Counted from the stretch's first letter, positions 18,476-26,087 are shown. The stretch: 64,000 bases of DNA from JABDMH01 sp965223025 (GCA_965223025.1 CBDCVP010000023.1:620001-684000), one strand, 5' to 3'. Notes: a model not told the origin generated them from the sequence alone. Numbers and translations: made by a program.

Positions 18476-18952
18476 TTGTCTGGTGTTTTCAAATAGGATG
18501 TGCCAGCTACCATGAGAAGTGTTCCCATTGATTCGAAATATTTTTTCATCATGCTGAAGACAGGGAGTGTGACTTCGTCGAGATATGGCCCTTCCTAATC
18601 ATCCTTAACTCTTAGGTGCTTACTTCCGGATTTACTCCCGCTTCATGTTATGACACGTGGCAAATTCCCTATCTTGCTGTGATGGAGGTGAGAGACTTGG
18701 TCGACAGGGTACGACAATCCATTGGTGAGCGCAATCGAGTCATCCATGAGTTGTATATGAACAAGACTTTGAGAGATCTAACTCACCGATTTGTGCACAA
18801 GAATGGAGGCACAAAGGACGATGCCGAAACCATCTTCACTGATGCGATCGTTGTCTTTGTGAAAAACTGTCATCGCTTGGACTTTCAGGTCAAGACTGAT
18901 TTGCCGAACTACTTCTATGGGGTAACGAAAAACCTGTGGTATAGAACCTTTA
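18153..18952. repeat. Right copy of the exact 800-bp direct repeat
   Basis: Identical to 15473-16272. It begins immediately after the last IS base (18152) and ends inside the intact sigma gene. This copy keeps the sigma gene complete and leaves the AraC gene truncated, the mirror image of the left copy. Confidence 0.93.
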
Positions 18953-19260
18953 GAAATAAAAGAGGGTATGACCTGGTGGATCAGCTCCCTGAAGAGGCGA
19001 CTCAAGTGACACCTGAATCCCTATTGGAACAGGAAGAACTGTCTGAAATGTTAAGGCAAATGCTCGATAAATTGGATACCAAGTGCCGGGAGGTATTGAG
19101 ACTTTGGGCATTGAATATGGCCATGAAGTCAATCGCTGAAAAGGTGCAGATGCGATCAGCTGGTGCCGCCAGAAAAAAGAAACATCAATGCTTGCATAAA
19201 TTGATTAATATTATTGAGGATCGCCCTGATTATGCCAGGTACTTAAAGAAGAGATCTTGA
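18682..19260 (+). CDS. ECF-type RNA polymerase sigma factor
   Basis: About 192 residues from ATG 18682; a GTG at 18616 would extend the frame but adds only unconserved residues. Region 2 is around DDAETIFTDAIVVFVKN...NYFYGVTKNLWYRTFRNK, and a region-4-like helix-turn-helix lies near the C-terminus (LDTKCREVLRLWALNMAMKSIAEKV). The stop codon overlaps the start of the next gene (TTGA), so it is coupled to a membrane protein that looks like its anti-sigma factor. Upstream is a truncated AraC gene; before the IS insertion it would have faced the intact AraC gene. Likely target: the convergent CHAT operon, by location only. Confidence 0.85.
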   Translation: MEVRDLVDRVRQSIGERNRVIHELYMNKTLRDLTHRFVHKNGGTKDDAETIFTDAIVVFVKNCHRLDFQVKTDLPNYFYGVTKNLWYRTFRNKRGYDLVDQLPEEATQVTPESLLEQEELSEMLRQMLDKLDTKCREVLRLWALNMAMKSIAEKVQMRSAGAARKKKHQCLHKLINIIEDRPDYARYLKKRS

Positions 19261-19916
19261 CGGACTTCTACGAATATATCGGCGCTTACTGCGAAGGCAG
19301 ATTGAATGATCAAGACAGGGTTTTGTACGAAAAAGCTATGGATGCCGATCCCGGGTTGAAGAAAGCCACTGCTCATTATCGAGCTCTATCTCCATTCGTG
19401 GACGCATTGGTAGAGCACGATATTAGACTGGAGGTGAATCATGTGAAGCAAGAGGTGACAAGACGCCGGAGGATAAAGGCTCTTTCGATAGCTGCTGGCA
19501 TATTGATTATAGTATGTACCGGCATCTGGTTTTTTATGGAGATCCCAGTGAGCGGAGAGGAGATTTACGCATCCTATTATAGATACCCAATGTCGGATGA
19601 TGTACGTGGAAAACTGCCCAAAGACGTCATTGGTCCTAGTGACAGCTTGGATTTTAGCAGCTACATGCTAGCGCATGATCTTTTGGGTGAAGGTAGTATC
19701 GAAAAGGCTGCAGAGATTTTCATCGAGCTGGGGCAAAATGCTGACTCACCCTACGGTGATCATGCACAGTGGTATTTGATGCTTCTTCAATTTAGAGAGG
19801 ATAGCCTGGCTAATGCTAAAAGAAGTTTGGAAGTAATATTGCAAGATCCGGAGCACAAGTATTATCAGAAAGCTCGAACAATTGAGAAGCAGCTGAGTGA
19901 AGGTGGAAGAGACTGA
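19257..19916 (+). CDS. Membrane-anchored anti-sigma-like protein with C-terminal TPR
   Basis: 219 residues from a TTG that overlaps the sigma stop codon (TTGA). The N-terminal ~75 residues are cytoplasmic and helical (YIGAYCEGRLNDQDRVLYEKAMDADPGL), like the anti-sigma domain of Bacteroidota ECF partners. A transmembrane segment follows (ALSIAAGILIIVCTGIWFFM, about 76-95). The outer part has a tetratricopeptide-like repeat (GSIEKAAEIFIELGQNADSPYGDHAQWYLMLLQFREDSLANAKRSLEVIL). There is no zinc-binding HCC motif. I infer that it holds the adjacent sigma factor at the membrane and senses an envelope signal through the TPR. Confidence 0.7.
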   Translation: MTDFYEYIGAYCEGRLNDQDRVLYEKAMDADPGLKKATAHYRALSPFVDALVEHDIRLEVNHVKQEVTRRRRIKALSIAAGILIIVCTGIWFFMEIPVSGEEIYASYYRYPMSDDVRGKLPKDVIGPSDSLDFSSYMLAHDLLGEGSIEKAAEIFIELGQNADSPYGDHAQWYLMLLQFREDSLANAKRSLEVILQDPEHKYYQKARTIEKQLSEGGRD

Positions 19917-20201
19917 TCATCCCCCAAAATCACATCGATGGTTGTTGGTGCTGGGCCCTAAGTCGCTTGTCTGGCTGTGATTTTGACCCCTTCGAAGGGA
20001 TCTTATGTGCATCTTTTTATTGTAAGTACGCCCCCTGTATAGAACTTCTTAGATATTTAGTAACGCCAATTAGAGTGGTGAGGTGACCGTACCTTTGAAG
20101 GGGTCGCCATGGTTTTCTGGCCGCCCATTAGTCAGCTGGATTGGATGAAAACATTGTGGGGATGAAACTGAGGCGGCCGATCATTCCCCCCAAAATCACA
20201 T
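19917..20201. other. Convergent intergenic region with direct and inverted repeats
   Basis: An imperfect direct repeat of about 30 bp starts at 19914 (GATCATCCCCCAAAATCACA) and again at about 20179 (GATCATTCCCCCCAAAATCA). Between them lies an inverted pair, GACCCCTTCGAAGGG near 19984 and CCTTTGAAGGGGTC near 20092. No gene is seen. The pair could form a long-loop structure at the ends of the two convergent transcripts. Confidence 0.5.
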
Positions 20202-22862
20202 TCATGATTGTTGACGATGCACATTAAACCTCTTGTTTTTTGCCCAATAGGCAAACCAGACGACCATTACTATTGAGATGCCCAGCAACCAAAGTAGCCA
20301 AATATTGGATGAATTGTACAGTGGACTCATGTCACCAATGGCGATAAAACCGGCCCAATAGTAGGGGTGCTGATAATCCGGATCGGCCCAGTCCAGATAG
20401 TCTTTTTTGGCAGCGAGAAGGGCCCGGTCTTTGCTGAGGCCCCGGCGCAGATGTTTGTAAAATTGGGTCATGATTCGCGCTGTGGATTCATCATTGACGG
20501 CCCATAGGGATGCAATGACCGATTTGGCGCCTGCTTGAATATAGGAGCGCGCCAGGCTTAGATTCCCTTCGCCCTTGATCTGTCTGCCCACGTGGGTGTC
20601 GCAGGCGCTGAGGGTAATCATTTTTGCCGCAGTGGGATCACTCTGTATTTCAAAAGCGTAGATGGGGTCATCGCTCATCAGAATATGTGAGTACTCGGGC
20701 TCATCCAGGTCTATTTTTGCATGGGTGGCAAGGTGCAAAATGTCAGATTGATGAATCAAGCGTCGATAGTGATCGTTGGTACATTGGTCATCGAGCACGG
20801 CTGTACCACCTGTCTCGTGAGATATGCCCTTGACCTCCTCGGCAGAGTACTTTAGCAAGGTATATCTGTCGGGCATAGATCTGTGGTCCACCGGAGTGTC
20901 AGCGAATGGCGCCATCAGATTTACATGATTTATCTGGGCCCGACCGGCTTCAGCTATTTGATCAAAAGTGAGGGCATAAAAGACACTTTTTTCTCGGAAA
21001 GCTGGCAGCATACCGAAGGGAAAATGAGTAAACAGTCCATCCGGCAAAACAATGATGCGGTCTGCGTCATCAGGGAAGGTGAGTGCGGCATCCAGTTTAT
21101 CCTGCACCCGGATGAGGTGGGAGTAGATGTCCTGTTTCGTATGGGTTTTTTCTAAGATGTGCCATATGAGTTCGCTCAAATCTTTGATGTCCGTAATTTG
21201 ATGCAGGGTGACATTGGATTTGGTGATGTTTGCGATGTATAGTGAGGTGTCTCCCCACAGAAAGGTGAGTATGGCAGTGTGCTCAGAGATTTGGTCCTGC
21301 AGTACGGATAGGCTAAGGTGAGCATGGGAAGGTGGAGTCTCTTTCAAGATTTGATCGAGTTGATCCTGGTAATCGAATAAGCGGTTTTTCTGTGTTAGAA
21401 GTGTGGATGAGTTGGACTCCGATAAAAGGGATTTTTTGAGCAGACTGATCTTATTTCTCAGTGTCTCTACTTTTTGACCCTGTTGGGAATTTAATCTGAG
21501 TGACTGCCCCTGTAATAGCTCACGTCTCAAGATGTGCGACCGGCTCATAGCGAAAATATGAAAGATGGTGTCTGCTTTCTTGAGGTCCTGCTCATGGAGG
21601 ATGTCCAAGTAGATTTCATACAGTTTGTATGTGTTTGCCAAGATGCTGATTTGATCGTCGATGATCGTGGCAGATTTTTCCAGTTGTGAAACGAGCCCCA
21701 TCGCTCTATGCCATTTGCTGAGTGCCTCCTTTTCATTGACTCTTGCCAAGATCTCTATCGACTTGACATCTGCAAGAAAACCGTCGGGAGTATGTATGTT
21801 TTGTGGGAAAAGTGGCTCCCCATTTAAAGTGGATGTGGCATCGCTGGCTTGTTGGTAAGATAGTAGCGCATCCTGCTGCATGCCCATGGCACTCTGAATA
21901 TCCCCAATGTGCAGGTGGATTTTAGCACGAAGACTGAATTCTGAAGGAGTGGTCTTCTTGAGACTCAACTTCGAGTATTGCAATGCGGTCTCAAGATCTG
22001 ATCTTTGCACATAACTTTGACTCATGGCCAAATAGGTCCGAGCAATATTTGCTGCATCGTTTTCATGCAAAGTCAAGCAGGCATCGAAGGTGGAGTCGGC
22101 TTTGTGATGGTGTGCTGTGCCGCTGTAGGCAAGTGCTAGATCCCTGATCAAGGGTATCAGGTAGGGAATGTTTGTGGGCCTATGCAGTAACGACTTCTCA
22201 TAGTAATTGATGGCAGTTTTAAGCAAAGGTATCGCTTCGCTGTATCTTTCAAGCCTTACATAACTTCTTCCTAGTCTGCCTTGGTTGGGCGCAATCATAG
22301 GTCGAATGCCATATTGATTGGCTCTTTGCAATTCATAGTCGATGCTCTTTTGAATGTATCGGGTGTTGGCCATCCACTGTCCTTTTAATTCGGCAACCCT
22401 GGCCAAGTGCAAGTATTTGGCCCTTATGTATTGCGCCATGGTAGAGTCAGCGACCATGGTATCTGAAATGGAGTAGAGTATTTCTTGCATTTCATCAAAG
22501 CGGCCGATTCTAGATAAAAACGAGCACTTGGTGAGCTTAAAATAGTTTGGATGGATGTATGCACTATCTCCGAGTGGCTTGAGGATGGCCTCCATTTTCT
22601 GTAAGGCATCCTCGGCCACTTCTAGATTGTTCCAGTAGATGGCACAAGTATGCCTCCAGCTTTGCGCATAAAAACAATAGGGCTGCTTCGGTTGATCCCA
22701 CAACTTTGAGCATATCATAGTGGAAAAGGAGTCCACCTTTGCAAAATCAGAGGAGTAATTTTGACTGATCGAATCAAAAAACTGGGTGATCTGGCTGGTG
22801 TCTACGGCTGAGAGGGCAGGGAAGTTTGCCACCATTATGAGTCCCAGCACCAGGGATTTCAT
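20202..22862 (-). CDS. TPR-CHAT caspase-like protease with C-terminal membrane anchor
   Basis: 886 residues from ATG 22862. A signal peptide (LVLGLIMVANFPALSA) leads into tetratricopeptide repeats over about residues 40-400, then a coiled-coil linker (LNSQQGQKVETLRNKISLLKK) and a CHAT domain. The caspase-type dyad is present: H714 in DILHLATHAKID and C754 in ITLSACDTHVG. A C-terminal transmembrane helix (IWLLWLLGISIVMVVWFAYWA) is followed by a basic tail. The signal peptide and anchor together suggest a periplasm-facing protease tethered to the inner membrane. The start codon overlaps the stop of the upstream lipoprotein gene (ATGA), so the two are made together. Substrate unknown; it may be the lipoprotein or the nearby anti-sigma protein (inference). 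Confidence 0.88.
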   Translation of the reverse strand: MKSLVLGLIMVANFPALSAVDTSQITQFFDSISQNYSSDFAKVDSFSTMICSKLWDQPKQPYCFYAQSWRHTCAIYWNNLEVAEDALQKMEAILKPLGDSAYIHPNYFKLTKCSFLSRIGRFDEMQEILYSISDTMVADSTMAQYIRAKYLHLARVAELKGQWMANTRYIQKSIDYELQRANQYGIRPMIAPNQGRLGRSYVRLERYSEAIPLLKTAINYYEKSLLHRPTNIPYLIPLIRDLALAYSGTAHHHKADSTFDACLTLHENDAANIARTYLAMSQSYVQRSDLETALQYSKLSLKKTTPSEFSLRAKIHLHIGDIQSAMGMQQDALLSYQQASDATSTLNGEPLFPQNIHTPDGFLADVKSIEILARVNEKEALSKWHRAMGLVSQLEKSATIIDDQISILANTYKLYEIYLDILHEQDLKKADTIFHIFAMSRSHILRRELLQGQSLRLNSQQGQKVETLRNKISLLKKSLLSESNSSTLLTQKNRLFDYQDQLDQILKETPPSHAHLSLSVLQDQISEHTAILTFLWGDTSLYIANITKSNVTLHQITDIKDLSELIWHILEKTHTKQDIYSHLIRVQDKLDAALTFPDDADRIIVLPDGLFTHFPFGMLPAFREKSVFYALTFDQIAEAGRAQINHVNLMAPFADTPVDHRSMPDRYTLLKYSAEEVKGISHETGGTAVLDDQCTNDHYRRLIHQSDILHLATHAKIDLDEPEYSHILMSDDPIYAFEIQSDPTAAKMITLSACDTHVGRQIKGEGNLSLARSYIQAGAKSVIASLWAVNDESTARIMTQFYKHLRRGLSKDRALLAAKKDYLDWADPDYQHPYYWAGFIAIGDMSPLYNSSNIWLLWLLGISIVMVVWFAYWAKNKRFNVHRQQS

Positions 22863-23455
22863 GGTAAGGATCTGAACACTTTCATCTCCTCTCCGATCTT
22901 CATCTTTAATTGGAGTTCTTGTGACCAAATTTCTGGAGGCAGTTCAATAAAATCTTTGTGATCAATGGACATCACTGTTTCTTCACCAGTCCCAGGATGA
23001 ATGGCTTGGAGTTTGATTATTCCTTTATTGGCCAGACGATGCATGTCGTTGATCACCCAATGGGGATTTCCAAAACAGGCCATTCGAGGCGGAGGCATAT
23101 CGGGTGGTGGACATGGCGGTGGTGGCAGTGGACCAATAGGTAAAATAATAGATATTTGGTCCCACAACGAAGGAAGAGATATACTGTCTGTTCCCTCTGA
23201 TGGTCTAATTTTTTTCAATATCAACAGAGCATCATTTCTCTGCACCATATTTGACACTAGGCTATCCAGTTGATGTGCAAAAAGATCAGAAAGAAATGGA
23301 GGATAATGGGGGACACCATTGTGCTCGTACACGTAGTCACCGGTAGAAAGTTCTTTTGCAATCCGCTTGGCTGGTGAGCAACTCGCGAGCAACATCATGG
23401 AAAATGCAATGGAAAGCCATGATTGTAAGGACATAGGATGATTTCTTAGGGTCAT
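22859..23455 (-). CDS. Proline-rich lipoprotein coupled to the CHAT protease
   Basis: 198 residues with a lipoprotein signal (SIAFSMMLLASCSPAK, lipobox LASC; an alternative start is ATG 23434). The mature protein begins YVYEHNGVPHYPPFLSDLFAHQLDSLVS, contains a Pro-rich stretch (GPLPPPPCPPPDMPPPRM, about 128-146) and ends in a short basic-acidic domain. I do not recognise the family. Its stop overlaps the CHAT start (ATGA), which argues for a functional partnership: a substrate, sensor or inhibitor of the protease would all fit. Confidence 0.7.
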   Translation of the reverse strand: MTLRNHPMSLQSWLSIAFSMMLLASCSPAKRIAKELSTGDYVYEHNGVPHYPPFLSDLFAHQLDSLVSNMVQRNDALLILKKIRPSEGTDSISLPSLWDQISIILPIGPLPPPPCPPPDMPPPRMACFGNPHWVINDMHRLANKGIIKLQAIHPGTGEETVMSIDHKDFIELPPEIWSQELQLKMKIGEEMKVFRSLP

Positions 23456-23582
23456 TTGAAATATGATTTAATGATAGCAATAAATATCCTTTTAACAAAG
23501 AGATTGTAAAACAAGTATTGGACCGGGGCCCTGGCGATTGCAAAATTTGAAATGGTTTTCATCCATCAACACATTTTCACTG

Positions 23583-23978
23583 TTAGCACCTTGCACGATA
23601 GATGGCGGGTGTCGTTTGAACGTGCTTTTTAAAGCATTTGGCAAAATAACTGGGATCACTAAATCCGGTAGTATAAGCGATTTCCGATACCGTGTTTGGA
23701 GAATGCAGTAGGAGTTCTTTAGCCCTGTTAATCCTCAGATGGATCAACAGTTCTGTGAAAGTCTTACCGTAGTGCCGTTTTATTTTTCTATACAGTTTAC
23801 TGCGGCTCATGAGTAATTGGTGACACGCATCTTCGATAGTAAATCTGGGATTATCCATATTTTGTGAAAGCAGTTGGTGGAACTTGATTTGGAATATGGT
23901 ACCTTCAGACCTATTGGTCGTCGTCTCCCTTTGTACAAAATAGCCGGATTTAGTTTTCATGTCGTTTGGATTTTCCAT
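23583..23978 (-). CDS. Minimal AraC-family regulator
   Basis: 131 residues, essentially a lone AraC double helix-turn-helix (FTIEDACHQLLMSRSKLYRKIKR; NTVSEIAYTTGFSDPSYFAKCFKKHVQTTPAIY) with a short N-terminal leader and no sensor domain. It is closely similar in layout to the proteins at 12828 and 15340. It lies upstream of and co-directional with the lipoprotein-CHAT pair (128-base gap), making it a candidate regulator of that operon. Confidence 0.85.
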   Translation of the reverse strand: MENPNDMKTKSGYFVQRETTTNRSEGTIFQIKFHQLLSQNMDNPRFTIEDACHQLLMSRSKLYRKIKRHYGKTFTELLIHLRINRAKELLLHSPNTVSEIAYTTGFSDPSYFAKCFKKHVQTTPAIYRARC

Positions 23979-24332
23979 GATTTATTAGTCGTTTCTCTTG
24001 GATTGATCAACACCTGATATAGCACCGAATTTCCACTTGGTAAAGGGCTGTGTGCTCCGTCCACGGTCAGCAATGGGCAGTCTCAGCTACCAAGATTCAA
24101 CGTGTTTGTCCTTTTGAGTCCATGCAGAATCGCACCTCACAGACATAAACAGCCCATTGCAGCGTTGGCTGCATTCGCGGTTGTCTATGAGGATTGCGGT
24201 CTTATGAGAGCCTACGTACTCTTAAGGGGGGGTGATTATTTGGGATTTCATGTGTGATGATTTAAGTGATATTTACTATTAACAAATGTATGCGAACTAG
24301 AATAACAATTTGAGGATAAAAGTCGATACTCT

Positions 24333-24370
24333 CTGGTATTTTGGTTGCAATATCTGGTATTTTGGTTGCG
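24333..24370. promoter_or_regulatory. Two 17-bp direct repeats CTGGTATTTTGGTTGCA/G, 21-bp spacing
   Basis: Copies at 24333-24349 and 24354-24370 differ only in the last base. The 21-bp centre spacing equals two helical turns, as expected for an AraC-type dimer binding one face of DNA. Similar pairs occur at 31629, 40680 and 42099. Confidence 0.7.
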
Positions 24371-24437
24371 ACGGCCATAGTTGTGATCGGTATCGATGGT
24401 CCTGATTAAAGTTGAAGTTTATTTTGGGCATTTTCTT

Positions 24438-24472
24438 GCCTATTTGTTCCAAATAATTGTCTATTTGTTGCA
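24438..24472. promoter_or_regulatory. Direct repeat pair of CTATTTGTTGCA type, 21-bp spacing
   Basis: TATTTGTTCCA at 24441-24451 and TATTTGTTGCA at 24462-24472, again 21 bp apart. The same half-site recurs at 37211. It is a shorter variant of the GGTATTTTGGTTGCA element and may be read by a paralogous regulator. Confidence 0.6.
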
Positions 24473-24830
24473 TTCCAAGGAGATTTGTCGGTCACGGAGT
24501 CATCTTTTAGTTGCTACACTGCTAAAGATTGAGAGAAATTGACAAAAATGATTGTAGATATGCGGCAAGTACAAGCAAGGGTGAAAAAAATCAAGGGTAA
24601 AAGGGGAATAAAAAGCTGAGGGCATGGAGCAGATACTCCTTTAAGACCTGTAATTCTTGTCAGCAATCCAGAAGGGATTGAATATGCATAGCACTGCATG
24701 AAAATGTGGCGTCAGGTGTGACAGATCCTCCCAACCACGGAGTGGTTGAATAGGCTGCACGGGATGATCTTGGATAAAATCCGTTGGACGCAGCCCATCA
24801 AAGTATAGGTACGACAGCTAAACCACTGAC

Positions 24831-24990
24831 CTATGAGACTTTTTCTTTCATGAGCAGTGAGCCACTCCAGAGGGCTAGGATCAGCACGAGCACCACGATG
24901 GTCCAACCCAAGCTGTTTTCTTTGACAGTTAGTGTTGCGTAAATGTGGACAAAGGCCACCAGAATGTTTGCCACAGTTATGATGATTAAC
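24831..24990 (-). pseudogene. 3' fragment of a duplicated small membrane-protein gene (copy A)
   Basis: Nearly identical to 26088-26247, the 3' half of the intact gene, and reading LIIITVANILVAFVH to LLMKEKVS. The similarity extends into the 3' flank down to about 24607 (matching about 25866 onward). Copy A breaks off at 24990, where the hicAB insert begins, and resumes at 25791-25848. Confidence 0.8.
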
Positions 24991-25111
24991 GGCACATGCT
25001 CCGGCCCGCCCTTTCTAAAAGTCTATTTTTAAATTCTTCTGATTAATCACTTCAAATCAGTCTCTTTGATCTTCCCACTTATAAGGCGGGCTGGTGTCAT
25101 CGTGCCCTGTT
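24988..25111 (-). other. attC-like imperfect inverted repeat at the end of the hicAB insert
   Basis: GGCACATGCTCCGGCCCGCC (24991-25010) can pair with the segment 25085-25106 (GGCGGGC...CATCGTGCC), with bulges, across a 74-base centre. The outer ends carry AAC and GTT, as in integron attC sites; on the minus strand the distal box is GTTAATC, one mismatch from GTTRRRY, while the proximal box CTATAAC is a poorer match. Size, position just after the cassette genes and extrahelical bases fit an attC; a conventional terminator would not have so long a loop. This is an inference from shape. Confidence 0.4.
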
Positions 25112-25125
25112 ATAGGTCGGCCCAC

Positions 25126-25464
25126 CTATCCTGTCTTCAATTTCTGCTCAATAGCTTCTCTAACAAATTGATTCAAGGTTTTTCCTTCCAGGATGGCATG
25201 TTCAAATGCCTTAGAATGCAGTTCTGGGTTCAGTCTTACATTAAAGGTTCCTTTGAATGACCTGAAAACCTCTTTGCCTGTTTTTTTGCAAAGTTCCAAG
25301 TAATCTTCAACTGCTTCCTTAAATGCCCTCTTTAATTTGTTCACCGTTGATCCTTCAAAAGTGACTAGATCATTAATTCCCTCTATTCGGCCGTAGAAAA
25401 CCTCATCTTCTGAGGAGAAATGCACGGATCCGATAAATTCATTGAATCTCAATTTGTCAGTCAT
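25126..25464 (-). CDS. hicB: HicB-family antitoxin
   Basis: 112 residues. The N-terminal part is the degraded RNase-H-like HicB fold (FIGSVHFSSEDEVFYGRIEGINDLVTFEGSTVNKLKRAFKEAVEDYLELC), and the C-terminal part is a ribbon-helix-helix DNA-binding domain (GTFNVRLNPELHSKAFEHAILEGKTLNQFVREAI). It should neutralise the upstream HicA and repress the operon. Its ATG overlaps the hicA stop (ATGA), giving translational coupling. The pair sits in an ~800-bp insert that splits another gene. Confidence 0.9.
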   Translation of the reverse strand: MTDKLRFNEFIGSVHFSSEDEVFYGRIEGINDLVTFEGSTVNKLKRAFKEAVEDYLELCKKTGKEVFRSFKGTFNVRLNPELHSKAFEHAILEGKTLNQFVREAIEQKLKTG

Positions 25465-25718
25465 ATCAGTTCTTGTTTCTTGAGTTCATCGATAATATAG
25501 TTCTTGGCATATCTCCTCAGTTCGTTCCCAGGATGCGGCTTATGCAGTCGAATGATATGCTTCGAATCTGGCTTTATATATGCTCTCCTAGATCCTGAAG
25601 TCTTACCTGTCCTTTTCTCTATATATCCCAGTTTTCTAAGCAAGTATTCAAGTTCCTGGAAGGTGATTGTAGTTCTTGGATCTAGCAACCGATCAAGTAT
25701 CTTGGATAGCCTACTCAT
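25461..25718 (-). CDS. hicA: HicA-family mRNA interferase toxin
   Basis: 85 residues of the HicA double-stranded-RNA-binding-like fold: TFQELEYLLRKLGY, GKTSGSRRAY, then IIRLHKPHPGNELRRYAKNYIIDELKKQELI. The catalytic His of short HicA proteins (GSH) is replaced by GSR, which to my knowledge is usual in this longer subfamily, where the HKPHPG His is conserved. Toxin-first order and the 4-base overlap with hicB are typical. A palindromic operator lies 31 bases upstream. Confidence 0.9.
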   Translation of the reverse strand: MSRLSKILDRLLDPRTTITFQELEYLLRKLGYIEKRTGKTSGSRRAYIKPDSKHIIRLHKPHPGNELRRYAKNYIIDELKKQELI

Positions 25719-25748
25719 CTTCCAAAGTTAAGCTCTTCTCAACTCAAT

Positions 25749-25769
25749 TGCAACTAGAACTCAGTTGCA
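25749..25769. promoter_or_regulatory. Inverted repeat TGCAACT-N7-AGTTGCA upstream of hicA
   Basis: Perfect 7-bp arms with a 7-base spacer, 31 bases before the hicA ATG. The position and symmetry suit binding by the ribbon-helix-helix domain of HicB, for autorepression. Confidence 0.55.
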
Positions 25770-25790
25770 TGTTTTATATGCTGACCTATT

Positions 25791-25848
25791 ACAATGCTCT
25801 TCGACCGAGTGAAAGTGAACTCTTCATCGCTTGAGAATAGCCGACACC
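25791..25848 (-). pseudogene. Middle fragment of membrane-protein copy A, beyond the hicAB insert
   Basis: Matches about 26245-26304 of the intact gene with a few substitutions. Joined to 24831-24990 it restores the gene order, showing that the ~800 bp between them (24991-25790) was inserted. The dinucleotide AC is present on both sides of the insert. The fragment then meets the start of the second repeat unit. Confidence 0.7.
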
Positions 25849-26087
25849 AAAGGATCTCAAAATAAGAAGCAGAGGGCATGGAGCAGAGAGGTCTCTAAGA
25901 CCTGTAATTATTGTCAGCAAATCCCGAAGGGATTGAATGTGCATAGCCCTGCATGAAAATGCGGGGTTTAGGTGTGCCATATCCTCCCAACCACGGAGTG
26001 GTTGAATTGTTTGCACGGGATGATCTTGCATAAAATCCGTTGGTACGCAGCCCATCAAAGTATAGCTACGACAGCTAAACCACTGAC

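Larger units (their letters stand above)
23979..24830. other. 850-bp region without a gene; two operator-like repeat pairs
   Basis: No supported coding frame. It contains two pairs of direct repeats at 21-bp spacing (24333-24370 and 24438-24472) and, from about 24607, the 3' flank of a duplicated membrane-protein gene. A guanine run (GGGGGGG) occurs near 24225. The operators here have no intact target gene close by, so a gene may have been lost from this stretch. Confidence 0.5.

Noticed and set aside
15473..18952. Composite transposon or ordinary tandem gene duplication
   Set aside because: The 800-bp repeats are host genes, contain no transposase and abut the IS termini exactly; a target-site duplication explains the structure more simply.
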